Below are positions 26,971 through 35,834 of a stretch of 64,000 bases of DNA, in pieces. The DNA is taken from the NCBI GenBank assembly GCA_034522495.1, contig JAXHLG010000002.1, positions 806,001 through 870,000 on the forward strand, in the 5' to 3' direction. The DNA is from JAXHLG01 sp034522495. Its GTDB lineage: Bacteria; Patescibacteriota; Minisyncoccia; Moranbacterales; DUUL01. The number at the start of each line of letters is the position of its first letter. Positions within the stretch are counted from its first letter, which is position 1. The notes beneath the pieces were generated by a model that searched no databases, was not told the origin of the DNA, and saw only the letters and a program-made list of their open reading frames with translations. The translations under genes were made by a program, and so were the position numbers.

Positions 26971-27266
26971 TGGTTGTTGTTAAGTATTATGAATTATGAA
27001 GCACGTATTATGAAAAAGTCAAAACGCAAAAGTCAAAACGCAAAACCACAACTCAAAACCCGTTAGCAGCTAAAGATTAATGTAAATATTTAAAACGACA
27101 CTTTTCTCTAACAACCTTTTAGCAGGAAATCACAACGAAGACAAATTTTAATTATGATAAATGTATAACACAAAAAAATCAAAACGCAATTCGGAACCCA
27201 AATGATTCTTTGGTTTTCAGTTTTTAGATGTAATTTTGACATTTGACATTTGAGTTTTGAGTTTCT
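26971..27266. other. Repeat-rich gap upstream of glyA
   Basis: Contains AAGTATTATGAATTATGAAG just before the glyA start, then AAAAGTCAAAACGCAAAACC and CACAACTCAAAACCCGTTA, words shared with 35956-35996 and, in lepA, 44666-44702. No gene seen. Confidence 0.6.
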
Positions 27267-27677
27267 TTAAACTTCAAGGTTAAAGAAATAGTGCCACCAC
27301 CAGTAATAGTTGGGTCTGTTGAGGGAGACTTCGGGTTTGTCGGGCTGTTTTTCGGCAACCGCGTTTTCCGTGCTGGCTTTCTTGACTACCACCACCTTTT
27401 CTCCTTCCTTGACAAGGTTCAGTTTTTCTTTAGCTTCCTTTTCTTTGAATTCTTCGGTGTTGAAATATTGAACTAATTGCTTGAGTTCTTTGTTGTCTTT
27501 TTCCACTTTTTCTATCTCTTCTTGAAGCTCTTGAACTTCTTTATTGATATTCTTCTGCCTGTACACTTCCTCCGAAAGCTGGACACAAATCACCACAAGC
27601 ACTCCCAGCCCAGCCAAGAATGCAATTTTAAACCCCCAATTAAAGCCTTTTTTTCTTTTTTTGTGTTTCTCCTCCAA
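27267..27677 (-). CDS. FtsB/DivIC-like septum initiator protein
   Basis: 136 residues. A short basic cytoplasmic tail, one transmembrane helix (about 14-34), a Glu/Lys coiled coil (about 40-75) and the family motif 'EFKEKEAKEKLNLVKEGEKVVVV'. Divisome proteins of this class link late cell-division proteins on the outer face of the membrane. The C-terminal 35 residues are low complexity and end in aromatic residues (NYYWWWHYFFN). FtsL is a possible alternative. Confidence 0.8.
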   Translation of the reverse strand: MEEKHKKRKKGFNWGFKIAFLAGLGVLVVICVQLSEEVYRQKNINKEVQELQEEIEKVEKDNKELKQLVQYFNTEEFKEKEAKEKLNLVKEGEKVVVVKKASTENAVAEKQPDKPEVSLNRPNYYWWWHYFFNLEV

Positions 27678-27714
27678 TTTTTTGTTTTAAGAATAATTTT
27701 TTCTCCGCCCCCCC

Positions 27715-27828
27715 CTACATAGATTGCAACAGAGGAACCAAAGTAAAGCCTATCATTCCAATAATCCCCAAAACACCAACGGTTATCCACAAAACTTTCT
27801 TAAGAAATTTCTTCTTTCTCATTAACAT
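27715..27828 (-). CDS. 37-residue single-pass membrane peptide
   Basis: Open frame MLMRKKKFLKKVLWITVGVL and onward, ending LVPLLQSM. An RKKKFLKK basic patch precedes one hydrophobic helix. A start at 27822 (MRKKKF) is equally possible. It lies 37 bp upstream of the FtsB-like gene on the same strand, so the two may be co-translated. Composition fits a real small membrane protein, but there is no strong ribosome site. It contains one TTATCCACA word (27783) that I do not read as an origin. Confidence 0.5.
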   Translation of the reverse strand: MLMRKKKFLKKVLWITVGVLGIIGMIGFTLVPLLQSM

Positions 27829-27938
27829 AGCCACTATGAATTAAGTATTATGTATCAAGTAGAATGTATTATGTATTATGTATTATGAATCTTGAGTCTC
27901 GAATTTGGAATCTTGAATCTTGAATGTTTAAATGCCTT

Positions 27939-27969
27939 GCCCCGTGTGAGCGATAGCGAATTTACGGGG
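27939..27969. repeat. Hairpin repeat, family H (CCCCGT...ACGGGG)
   Basis: GCCCCGT and ACGGGG close a loop containing GAGCGATAGCGAAT. Family H copies: 5849-5878, 25579-25608, 27939-27969, 34786-34816, 36117-36146, 37931-37960. This copy is preceded by tandem TATTATG and AATCTTG words. Confidence 0.8.
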
Positions 27970-28008
27970 TTAATATGATAATATGATAAAATGTAATGCG
28001 ACATTTCA

Positions 28009-28057
28009 TTGACTACTTACAATTATCTTGGTAAACTAGATTTTAGTCAAGTATAAT
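28009..28057 (+). promoter_or_regulatory. Candidate promoters of the rpmH operon
   Basis: TTGACT (28009) with a 17-bp spacer to TAAACT (28032), and TTGGTA (28028) with an 18-bp spacer to TATAAT (28052), overlap upstream of rpmH. Either fits a sigma-70 type promoter. Position and spacing are the only evidence. Confidence 0.45.
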
Positions 28058-28072
28058 TTTTGAGAGAAATTT

Positions 28073-28216
28073 ATGCCAAAAAGAACTTACCAGCCCAAAA
28101 AGAGAAAAAGGGCCCGCGTACACGGATTTCTGAATAGATCTTCCACCAAAAGCGGAAGAAAGGTTCTTCAGCGAAAAAGAAGCAAAGGAAGAAAAGCGAT
28201 AAGCAGCGTTCAATAA
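28073..28216 (+). CDS. rpmH: Ribosomal protein L34
   Basis: 47 residues: MPKRTYQPKKRKRARVHGFL, then SGRKVLQRKRSKGRKAIS. This is the standard L34 sequence, a small basic protein of the large subunit. It opens the conserved rpmH-rnpA-yidC-khpB cluster. The frame on the opposite strand is a shadow. Confidence 0.97.
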   Translation: MPKRTYQPKKRKRARVHGFLNRSSTKSGRKVLQRKRSKGRKAISSVQ

Positions 28217-28260
28217 TTTTTGAACGGATTTTTCAACTTTACATAAAATCAATTAAATAT

Positions 28261-28611
28261 ATGCTTCCGGCCGAATCAAGACTGAAGAGTAAAAAAGATA
28301 TCGAAGAAGTTTTTAGAAAAGGAAGAACTGTAAAAAGCAGTTTTTTGTTTTTGAGGTATGCTCACAACAATTTAGAGCAAACTCGCATTGCTTTTTCCGT
28401 AGGGTTGCGTTATTCTAAAAAAGCCGTTTCAAGAAACAGGGCCAAGAGAGTCCTGAGGGAATCCGCGCGAGAATTCTTGCCGGAGATCAATCCCGGCTAT
28501 GATTTAGTCTTTTTTTTGGATAAGAATTTCAAGGACGAACTGATGTTGAGCCAAACCAAAGAAAAAATGGCAAAAACCCTTGAGCAAGCATCTTTGTTGA
28601 AACAGCAATAG
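28261..28611 (+). CDS. rnpA: Ribonuclease P protein component
   Basis: 116 residues. Protein subunit of RNase P, which trims the 5' leader of tRNA precursors. The central cleft strand 'SFLFLRYAHN' and the RNR motif region KKAVSRNRAKRVLRESARE are intact. It follows rpmH by 44 bp, the usual order. The RNA subunit is not in this window. Confidence 0.95.
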   Translation: MLPAESRLKSKKDIEEVFRKGRTVKSSFLFLRYAHNNLEQTRIAFSVGLRYSKKAVSRNRAKRVLRESAREFLPEINPGYDLVFFLDKNFKDELMLSQTKEKMAKTLEQASLLKQQ

Positions 28612-28650
28612 CAATAAACGTATTTAATTATTCATCATTAAAACAAATAA

Positions 28651-29418
28651 ATGGAAGTTATAACAGGTTTTTTTACCACTATCATCTATCAGCCCCTTTT
28701 CAATTTCCTTATTGAGATATATAATATTGTTCCCGATCTGGGAATTAGCATAGTAATTATCACAGTTATTATCCGGGTCCTTCTTTTGCCCGTTTCCAAA
28801 AAGTCCATCGAGTCGCAAAAGAAGATGCAGGAACTGCAGCCGGAAATCAAAAAGATACAAGAAAAATACAAGAAGGACAAGCAAAAACAAGGCCAGGCCA
28901 TAATGGAGTTCTACAAAGAAAAGAAAGTCAACCCGGCCGCCGGCTGTCTTCCCCTGATTATCCAGTTAATAATATTGATCGCTCTTTATCGCGTCTTTTT
29001 GGGTGTAATGGATTTCAACGGAAGCTCCCAGCTTTTATACAGCTTTGTGGAAAATCCCGGCCACCTCAATGAAATGGCTTTTTTCGGGCTAATTAATATC
29101 ATGGAGAAAAGTATCCCCTTGGCGGTAATCGCTTCCGGATTCCAATTCTGGCAAGCCAAAATGATGATGAAGAAACAAGCAAAGGATAAACCCAAGCAAG
29201 ACACCAAGAAAAAAGAGAAGAATGAGCCCAATTTCAGCGAAATTATGCAACAGCAAATGCTTTACATGGGACCCTTCCTGACTTTCATCATCGGAATCAG
29301 TTTCCCCGCCGGCTTGCCGCTCTATTGGCTGATAACTACTATGTTCATGATTGGCCAGCAATATTACATAATAAAAAAAGACGAGAAAAAGGAAGCGGAA
29401 GCAAAACCGGCCAGCTGA
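28651..29418 (+). CDS. yidC: Membrane protein insertase YidC/Oxa1
   Basis: 255 residues, the short Oxa1-like form without a large periplasmic domain. Inserts proteins into the cytoplasmic membrane. Transmembrane parts are at about 5-22, 30-50 (IVIITVIIRVLLLP with the conserved hydrophilic-groove Arg), 100-118, 145-165 and 212-235. The cytoplasmic coiled hairpin SQKKMQELQPEIKKIQEKYK is typical. A basic loop (about 172-192) and a Lys/Glu C-terminus could contact the ribosome. Confidence 0.95.
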   Translation: MEVITGFFTTIIYQPLFNFLIEIYNIVPDLGISIVIITVIIRVLLLPVSKKSIESQKKMQELQPEIKKIQEKYKKDKQKQGQAIMEFYKEKKVNPAAGCLPLIIQLIILIALYRVFLGVMDFNGSSQLLYSFVENPGHLNEMAFFGLINIMEKSIPLAVIASGFQFWQAKMMMKKQAKDKPKQDTKKKEKNEPNFSEIMQQQMLYMGPFLTFIIGISFPAGLPLYWLITTMFMIGQQYYIIKKDEKKEAEAKPAS

Positions 29419-29456
29419 GAAAAACAGAGCCTCCCCGCAGGTTTATTGGAAAAAAT

Positions 29457-29528
29457 TAAGCTTCGCGCATTTAGCGTCCCGTGTAAAATCAGCGGATTAT
29501 AGGATTTTTTGAAATTCCTATACGATAA
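29457..29528. repeat. Intergenic repeat, family C, copy 2 (short form)
   Basis: AAGCTTCGCGCATTTAGCG joins directly to TGTAAAATCAGCGGATTATA and the TATAGGA/TCCTATA hairpin. It lacks the internal CCCCGT hairpin present in copies at 5810 and 37892, so that hairpin behaves as a separable module. Confidence 0.75.
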
Positions 29529-29555
29529 AGATTAATAATATTTAACATACAAATT

Positions 29556-30023
29556 ATGGGTTTTGAGGAAAGAAAAAAAATAATGGAAGGAGTAACCAGA
29601 GAGATCTTGGATAAGATGGAAGTACAGGCCAATATCTATATAGCCAATGATGCCATGCCGGAAGACGACTCCGTCCATGTCCAAATCCACACCCGGGATT
29701 CGAGAAACTTGATCGGCAGATCCGGCAACAACCTATTTGCCCTGCAGCATATCATCCGAGCAATTGTGGCCAAAAAACTGGGAGAAAGAGTTAATTTTAC
29801 AGTAGATGTCAACAGCTATATTGAAAATCAAAAAGAAGCCATTATTGAAAAAGCTCTTGAGGCCATCGACAAAGCCCAAAAAACCGGAAAAGAGCAAGAA
29901 TTGCCGCCTATGAACGCCTACGAAAGAAGGCTGGTTCATATGCAAGCCGCCAACCGGAACGGCATCGAATCCGAAAGCGCCGGCGAAGGGGAGGAAAGAA
30001 GGGTTGTTATTAAGTCAAAATAA
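29556..30023 (+). CDS. KhpB/Jag-type RNA-binding protein
   Basis: 155 residues. A KH domain (about 25-85, with LIGRSGNNLFALQHIIR as the GXXG region) followed by an R3H domain (about 90-150, MNAYERRLVHMQAA). The N-terminal Jag domain of the full-length protein is absent. KhpB-type proteins bind RNA and influence cell-envelope growth. Location after yidC is the classic arrangement. Confidence 0.9.
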   Translation: MGFEERKKIMEGVTREILDKMEVQANIYIANDAMPEDDSVHVQIHTRDSRNLIGRSGNNLFALQHIIRAIVAKKLGERVNFTVDVNSYIENQKEAIIEKALEAIDKAQKTGKEQELPPMNAYERRLVHMQAANRNGIESESAGEGEERRVVIKSK

Positions 30024-30316
30024 TATTTATTCTAAACAAAGAATTTTTAAGTTCAGTAATAGCTTCTCAAATTAACAAAACACAAATCACAATGAACAAA
30101 TAAGTCACAAAACACAATTTTTAAAAACACAAACGAGGTTGTTTGTATTTTGTAATTTGTAATTTGGTTTTTATTTGTTAATTGCGTAAAGCAACGTTGT
30201 TGCAACGCAACTTTACGTTGTATATTGCGCTTTGTGTATTTTTTAAAATCAATCTCCTAATTTACTATTTTCTTTAGCAGTTTTTACTTTTGCGTTTTGA
30301 CTTTTGAGTTAAATCC
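30024..30316. other. Gap with a CGTAAAG hairpin, no gene
   Basis: Repeated words of AACACAAATCACAA and TTTGTAATTTGTAATTTGG. CGTAAAGCAACGTTG and CAACGCAACTTTACG form a large imperfect hairpin at 30183-30215. TTTTGACTTTTGAGTT stands just before the flippase start. Confidence 0.55.
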
Positions 30317-31771
30317 ATGTCTACTTCCAATAAAATCGTTTACAATGTAGCTTTTTCATCTGTAGCCAAAGTTTTGAGCACTGTGGCGGCGCTGGTGGGC
30401 ATCGGATTTATCACCCGCCACTTGGGTCAGGAGGGATTTGGATGGTATGCAACCGCCCTAGCCTTCCTGCCCTTGTTCGGCGCGCTCGGAGACTGGGGGC
30501 TCCCCCAGACCACGGCCATGAGGATTTCCAAGCCGGGCGCCGAGGAGAAAAAGATCGTATCCAACGCCATCGGCATAAGAATCATCTTATCGTTGCTAAT
30601 TTTGGCAGTAGTGCCAATCTTAGTGCCGGCGCTGCCGTATCCCATCGAGTTAAAAATGGCCATCGTTTTGGTGGCTTTTTCTTATGTTTTTTCCTCCAGC
30701 TACCAAGTCTTGATCGGTTTGTTCCAAAAAAGACTCAAGATGGATCGAGTTACCGGGGCGGAACTGGCGGGAAAAGTTATTCAAGTTATTTTGATAATCA
30801 TCGGCGTTCAATTGAACTGGAGCTTCTACTTCATCATTTCAACGCTCTTAGCCAATATGATTATCAATTTCTTGTTTATTTTTCTAATGTCCCGCAAGTT
30901 CATCCGCTTCAAACCTTCTTTTGACTTTTCTTACTGGAAATACTTCTTGAAGCAATCCATCCCCATCGGCATCGGCACGGCTCTGACCTTTGTCTACTTC
31001 CGCTCCAACACCATCCTGCTTTCCCTGCTGCGGCCGGCTGAAGATGTGGGCATTTTTGGAGCCGCCCAGAAAGTCATAGAAAATATCAGTTTCTTTCCGG
31101 CTATGATCGTAGGCTTAACCATGCCGCTTTTTACTTACAATCTGAACAAAAACAGAGATAAGTTTAAAAGGATTGTCAACGAAAATTACAAAATCTTTTT
31201 TCTTTTAACCATTCCCATGGTAGTGGGAGGAGTGCTTTTGGCCGATGGAATCATCCACATAATCGCGGGGCCTGAATTTCAGGCTTCCGTGGCCGTTCTG
31301 CAAGTGGTCATTTTTGCTTTGGCATTAATCTTTTTCGGCAATTTGTTTATCAATATCCTCATAGCCGCGGATCTTCAAAAATATATGTTTATCGCCCTGC
31401 TGATTTGCGCCATCTTCAACATCTCCACCAATCTTTACTTCATCCCTCAATTCCCGGATAACGCTTACATGGTTCCGGCCGTTCTTTCCGTAATTACCGA
31501 ATTGCTGGTAGTGGTTTTAACGGGATTCTTTATTTTCAAAAAAATTAACTTTTTCCCGAAGGTGGAAAAACTGCCTTTTATGATTTTGGCCGGCTTGCTT
31601 ATGGCCGGCTATTTATGGATATTGAGAGATTTGCACTTCTTTCTTCTGCTAGCCACCTCTCCTTTGGTCTATTTCGGCGGACTGCTTGCCTTCAAGGTTG
31701 TCTCCAGGGATGAAATTAAAAGTCTTGCTCTTTCGGCAAGAAACAAAAATAAAGATTTTGATCAACAATGA
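30317..31771 (+). CDS. Oligosaccharide flippase (Wzx/MATE type)
   Basis: 484 residues, 12-14 transmembrane helices, with the N-terminal block KIVYNVAFSSVAKVLSTVAALVGIGFITRHLG typical of polysaccharide flippases. Probably moves a lipid-linked glycan outward across the membrane. Its stop overlaps the start of the glycosyltransferase gene by four bases (ATGA), so the two are translationally coupled. A second flippase is at the window's left edge. Confidence 0.9.
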   Translation: MSTSNKIVYNVAFSSVAKVLSTVAALVGIGFITRHLGQEGFGWYATALAFLPLFGALGDWGLPQTTAMRISKPGAEEKKIVSNAIGIRIILSLLILAVVPILVPALPYPIELKMAIVLVAFSYVFSSSYQVLIGLFQKRLKMDRVTGAELAGKVIQVILIIIGVQLNWSFYFIISTLLANMIINFLFIFLMSRKFIRFKPSFDFSYWKYFLKQSIPIGIGTALTFVYFRSNTILLSLLRPAEDVGIFGAAQKVIENISFFPAMIVGLTMPLFTYNLNKNRDKFKRIVNENYKIFFLLTIPMVVGGVLLADGIIHIIAGPEFQASVAVLQVVIFALALIFFGNLFINILIAADLQKYMFIALLICAIFNISTNLYFIPQFPDNAYMVPAVLSVITELLVVVLTGFFIFKKINFFPKVEKLPFMILAGLLMAGYLWILRDLHFFLLLATSPLVYFGGLLAFKVVSRDEIKSLALSARNKNKDFDQQ

Positions 31772-32595
31772 AAAAACTGGCAATCATAATTGTTACTTAT
31801 AATAATCAAGCCACTATTTCCAAGTGTTTGAATTCCATCTTTTCCCAAGACACTGATTTATTTGATAAAACTGAAATTTTTATCATAGATAATAACTCTT
31901 GCGACCAAACGGGATCGGAGGTGAAAAAAAACAAAAATGATAAAACGCATTTTTTTCAAAATAAACAAAACAAAGGCTTCGCGGCCGCTGTTAACCAGGG
32001 ATTGAAAATAGCTGAAAAATCGTCCAGTTTCAACTATTATCTTTTCTTAAATCCCGACACTGTTGCGCAAAAAAACTGCATAAAAAATTTGGCGCAATCG
32101 GCGGAAAAAAATGACAAAACAGGCCTGATCGCTCCTTTTATTAAAGACAAGGCCGGAAACATAATCTTTCAAAGAGGCAAAATTGATTGGCTAAAAATGA
32201 AAGCTGTTCACGCCAAAGAGGGAGAGAGACTGGATTACTTAACCGGAGCTTGCCTGCTGGTCAAAAAAGAAACTTTGGAAAAAATTGGCGCTTTTGACGA
32301 GCGGTTTTTTTTATACTATGAAGACGCGGATCTTTGCTTGCGCGCCCGCCGGGGCGGCTGCGAAATAAAAACAACCCCGTCAGCCGAAGTTGTTCACCAA
32401 GAATCCCACTCCTCCAATGATTCCTTGAAAAATTTTCACCTAGTCAAAAGCGGCCTGCTTTTCTTCCATAAACACTACCCCTCCTGGGCCAAACCCTATT
32501 TCTGGATAATGTTTTATCTAAGACTGCTATACCACTCCCTCTCCGGCAAAAAAGAAGTCCAAAAAGCCCTTCTCTCCTTCAAAAAATCCCTTTAA
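31768..32595 (+). CDS. Family 2 glycosyltransferase
   Basis: 275 residues. GT-A signatures in order: LAIIIVTYNN, FIIDNNSCDQT, NKGFAAAVNQGL, FLNPDTV (metal site), GACLLVKKETLEKIGAFDERFFLYYEDADLCLRAR. The last, with EDxD, is typical of rhamnosyl-type enzymes. Coupled to the upstream flippase. It would build the glycan that the flippase exports. Sugar specificity is not visible. Confidence 0.9.
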   Translation: MKKLAIIIVTYNNQATISKCLNSIFSQDTDLFDKTEIFIIDNNSCDQTGSEVKKNKNDKTHFFQNKQNKGFAAAVNQGLKIAEKSSSFNYYLFLNPDTVAQKNCIKNLAQSAEKNDKTGLIAPFIKDKAGNIIFQRGKIDWLKMKAVHAKEGERLDYLTGACLLVKKETLEKIGAFDERFFLYYEDADLCLRARRGGCEIKTTPSAEVVHQESHSSNDSLKNFHLVKSGLLFFHKHYPSWAKPYFWIMFYLRLLYHSLSGKKEVQKALLSFKKSL

Positions 32596-32755
32596 AAGAA
32601 ATATAGATTTAAATACAGATTAAAATATATATTTTATAATTTGTTACTCCATCCTCTAAAGTCAAAAGATCTTAAATCATAAATCATAAATCAATTCTCC
32701 AGCTCAAATTAAGCAAGCAACGCTAGCCCAGCAATTGTAAGCTACCCTCCTCTCG

Positions 32756-33205
32756 CTAATGATTATTCAAGTGTATCCTTTTCTTGCTTCTTCTTTGGTA
32801 TCGCTTAGCTAGTTTAACTCTGGCCGACTCTTTTTCAATTCTTGACAAAACTGTAGCAAACTGATTTTCATCGAAAGATTTGCGCTGTTCTTGCTTTTGC
32901 TCAATTGCTCTTTTTCTAGCCTCTTCAGCTCTTTCCAGATCGATCTCATCCGCTCTCTCGGCGGTATCTGCCAAGATGGTCAGCTCATTGCTGTGCAATT
33001 CCAGAAAACCTCCGGAAATGGCCATCTCTTTTACTTCTCCTTCTTCAACAAATGAAGCAACACCCGATACCAGATTGGACATCAGGGGGATATGATCTGG
33101 TAAAATGGTGATAATCCCTTCTTGAGTAGGCAATGTAATTTGGCTTATTTCTTGCTCGAAGATAATTCTCTCCGGAGTCGCCACTTTTAATTTAATTTTC
33201 TTCAT
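32756..33205 (-). CDS. atpC: ATP synthase epsilon subunit
   Basis: 149 residues. N-terminal beta-sandwich (LKVATPERIIFEQEI, GIITILPDHIPLMSNL) and a C-terminal helical hairpin that can inhibit rotation. Last gene of the atp operon. The C-terminal ~15 residues are strongly basic (KRYQRRSKKRIH), which is unusual. Confidence 0.94.
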   Translation of the reverse strand: MKKIKLKVATPERIIFEQEISQITLPTQEGIITILPDHIPLMSNLVSGVASFVEEGEVKEMAISGGFLELHSNELTILADTAERADEIDLERAEEARKRAIEQKQEQRKSFDENQFATVLSRIEKESARVKLAKRYQRRSKKRIHLNNH

Positions 33206-33301
33206 AATATAATTGATAATCTTACACTACCATATAACGTAATATGGTAATATGGTAATAATTTTTTGGCCGGCTATTTATTTGCTTTGGCCGGCTCTGC
33301 C

Positions 33302-34717
33302 CTATTCCTTTTTCTGGTTGGCCTTGGCGGCTTCCTCCACCTCTTCGATGCTTCCCTTCATATAGAAGTCCAGCTCGTTCTTGTCATCATGTTTGCCGTC
33401 CAAAATTTCCTTAAACCCTCTTATCGTATCCTTGATGGAAACATATCTTCCTTCCTGGCCGGTAAACTGTTCCGCCACGAAAAAAGGTTGAGATAAGAAC
33501 CTTTGGATTTTTCTGGCTCGGGAAACTGTAAGCTTATCCTCATCAGAAAGCTCTTCCATTCCGAGAATAGCAATTATGTCCTGGAGATCCTTGTGTTTCT
33601 GCAAAACCTTCTGAACTCCTCTGGCCGCTTCATAATGCTCCTCTCCGATAATCTTGGGGTCAAGAATAGTGGAATTGGAGTCAAGCGGATCCACTGCCGG
33701 ATAAATGCCCAGTTCGGATAACGCTCTGGAGAGCACCACTGTGGAGTCCAAATGGGTAAAGGTGGTTGCCGGAGCCGGATCGGTAATATCATCCGCCGGC
33801 ACATAAACCGCTTGAATAGAAGTAATAGATCCCTTGTCGGTGGAAGTAATCCTCTCCTGCAATTTTCCCATTTCCTCAGCCAAAGTCGGCTGATAGCCTG
33901 CTGAAGAAGGAATTCGTCCCAAAAGGGCGGAAACTTCGGCTCCCGCCTGGGTGAAGCGGAAAATGTTGTCTATGAATAACAAAACATCCCTATTTTCTTC
34001 ATCCCGGAAATACTCGGCCATGGAAAGAGCGGAAAGTCCCACTCTTTGCCTGGCTCCCGGCGGTTCATTCATCTGGCCGAAAACCAAAGTGGTCTTGTTC
34101 AAGACGCCCGAATCCTTCATTTCATTGTATAAATCATTTCCTTCCCGGGTTCTTTCTCCTACTCCGGCAAAAACCGAATAACCCCCATGCTCTTGAGCAA
34201 TGTTTCTAATAAATTCCTGGATAAGAACCGTTTTGCCCACGCCGGCGCCGCCGAACAGTCCGACTTTTCCTCCCTTCAAGAAGGGGCATATCAAATCCAC
34301 TACCTTGATGCCCGTTTCCAATATTTCCTGCTTGGTTGACTGGCTGGAAAAGCCGGGGGCTTCCTGGTGAATCGGATATTGCTTTTTGGCCTCCACTTTC
34401 TCCTTCACTCCATCCACGGTTTCTCCCAGAACATTAAACATCCTGCCCAGCGTTGCTTGGCCTACCGGCACAGAAATCGGAGCGCCTTGCGCTACCACCC
34501 GCATGCCTCTCCTGAGCCCGTCGGTGGAGCTCATGGCTACGGTCTTTACTTGGCTGGAGCCCAAATGCTTTGCCACCTCGAGAATTATCCTGCCTCCTTC
34601 CTGGGTTTTGGCTTCAACTTCCAAAGCTTCATTAATGGCCGGCAACCCGCCTTCTTCAAAATCCACATCTACCACGGGACCAACCACCTGAGAAATTTTT
34701 CCAATATTTTTACTCAT
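33302..34717 (-). CDS. atpD: ATP synthase beta subunit
   Basis: 471 residues. Catalytic F1 subunit. Walker A GGAGVGKTVLIQE, catalytic GERTREGNDLYNEM, Walker B LLFIDNIFRFTQAG, the YVPADDITDPAPATTF block and the hinge DPLDSNSTIL are intact. C-terminus ends in Glu/Lys. Operon position between atpG and atpC is canonical. Confidence 0.97.
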   Translation of the reverse strand: MSKNIGKISQVVGPVVDVDFEEGGLPAINEALEVEAKTQEGGRIILEVAKHLGSSQVKTVAMSSTDGLRRGMRVVAQGAPISVPVGQATLGRMFNVLGETVDGVKEKVEAKKQYPIHQEAPGFSSQSTKQEILETGIKVVDLICPFLKGGKVGLFGGAGVGKTVLIQEFIRNIAQEHGGYSVFAGVGERTREGNDLYNEMKDSGVLNKTTLVFGQMNEPPGARQRVGLSALSMAEYFRDEENRDVLLFIDNIFRFTQAGAEVSALLGRIPSSAGYQPTLAEEMGKLQERITSTDKGSITSIQAVYVPADDITDPAPATTFTHLDSTVVLSRALSELGIYPAVDPLDSNSTILDPKIIGEEHYEAARGVQKVLQKHKDLQDIIAILGMEELSDEDKLTVSRARKIQRFLSQPFFVAEQFTGQEGRYVSIKDTIRGFKEILDGKHDDKNELDFYMKGSIEEVEEAAKANQKKE

Positions 34718-34859
34718 TATATATGCTTAAATGTTTAAATGTTTAAATGCTTAGATGCTTAGATGTTCGTATCCTTAGATGCCTTACCCCGTGTGAGCGA
34801 TAGCGAATTTACGGGGTTTGTATGTTTAAATGTTTAAATGCTTAGATGTTTATATGACC
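34718..34859. repeat. Tandem ATGTTTAA words plus family H hairpin in atpG-atpD gap
   Basis: Multiple ATGCTTAAATGTTTAAATG units surround the CCCCGT...ACGGGG hairpin at 34786-34816. The same word cluster borders gene ends at 12600-12630 and 42829-42885. Confidence 0.75.
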
Positions 34860-35834
34860 CTACTCCTCCTCCAGCGCCAGCTTTCCGGTCGTAATTTCGG
34901 TAATTTCCTGAGTAATGGCGGCTTGGCGGAGCTGGTTGTAGGAATACTGCAATTGTTCGTTCATATCCGAAGCGGCGTCGCTGGCGTTTTTCATCGCCAT
35001 CATTCTGGCCGATTCCTTGGACGCGTTGGATTCCAATATCGCATGATAAAGCTGCATTTCAACCAGCCGGGGCAGAATATGCTCCACCACCTGTTCCGGA
35101 CTCGGTTCGATTTTGTAGTTAATCGGGTTTTTCTCTTCTTCCTCCTCTTCCAGCGTGAAATCCTCTCCGCTCATCTCAGTTATCTGCTTTTCCAAGTCGA
35201 TCTTGGAGATGGGCAATAGCTGCCTCAGTCTCGGCTGTTGATTCATGGTGTTAATATAGTCGGTGTAAGCTAAAATAACTTTATCGTATTTCCGCTCTGA
35301 ATAGTCATCAATTATCACTCTGGCGAGCGATCTAATGTCTGCTAGGCTGGGACTGTAATTGAAGTCCTCAAACAAGGCGTTTACATTGTAGTTTCTGGCA
35401 GTCAAATAATCAAAGCCCTTTTTCCCCACCGCCACAAAATCAAATTTAATGTCTTCATCATTGTATTTGGAATGAATTCTCCTGCCGGCTACGCGGTTAA
35501 TTTTAATCAAGCTCGGTTTCTTCACTTGGCTCATAACCTTGCTCAAAAGCTGGGAGTTGTAGCTTCCGCAAAGACCCCGGTTGGAAGTCACTACCACTAC
35601 TAAAATATTCCTAACTTCTCTAACCTCCAAAAGACCGTGCTGATACCTGCGGAGGCTTTTGGACAAATTGGTCAGAACATTCCATGCCGATTGCGCGTAG
35701 CTTCTTATGGCCAGCACTCTGTTTACTTCTTTTTTCATCTTGGCCGCTGCCACCATCTCCATTGCCCTGGTTATTTTCCGGGTATTCTGAATAGATTTTA
35801 TTCTTCGGCGAATTTCTTTAGTACTGTTGGACAT
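34860..35834 (-). CDS. atpG: ATP synthase gamma subunit
   Basis: 324 residues, longer than the usual ~285. Central rotor stalk. The N-terminal helix MSNSTKEIRRRIKSIQNTRKITRAMEMVAAAKM and the C-terminal helix ESARMMAMKNASDAASDM are conserved. The extra length is in the middle, with an acidic EDFTLEEEEEEKNP segment at about residue 220. Confidence 0.95.
   Translation of the reverse strand: MSNSTKEIRRRIKSIQNTRKITRAMEMVAAAKMKKEVNRVLAIRSYAQSAWNVLTNLSKSLRRYQHGLLEVREVRNILVVVVTSNRGLCGSYNSQLLSKVMSQVKKPSLIKINRVAGRRIHSKYNDEDIKFDFVAVGKKGFDYLTARNYNVNALFEDFNYSPSLADIRSLARVIIDDYSERKYDKVILAYTDYINTMNQQPRLRQLLPISKIDLEKQITEMSGEDFTLEEEEEEKNPINYKIEPSPEQVVEHILPRLVEMQLYHAILESNASKESARMMAMKNASDAASDMNEQLQYSYNQLRQAAITQEITEITTGKLALEEE

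Noticed and set aside
27783..27791. Replication origin (TTATCCACA)
   Set aside because: A single box inside a coding frame; no cluster of boxes and no dnaA.
34726..34860. CRISPR-like tandem array
   Set aside because: Units are 8-11 bp without spacers of constant length; no cas genes nearby.
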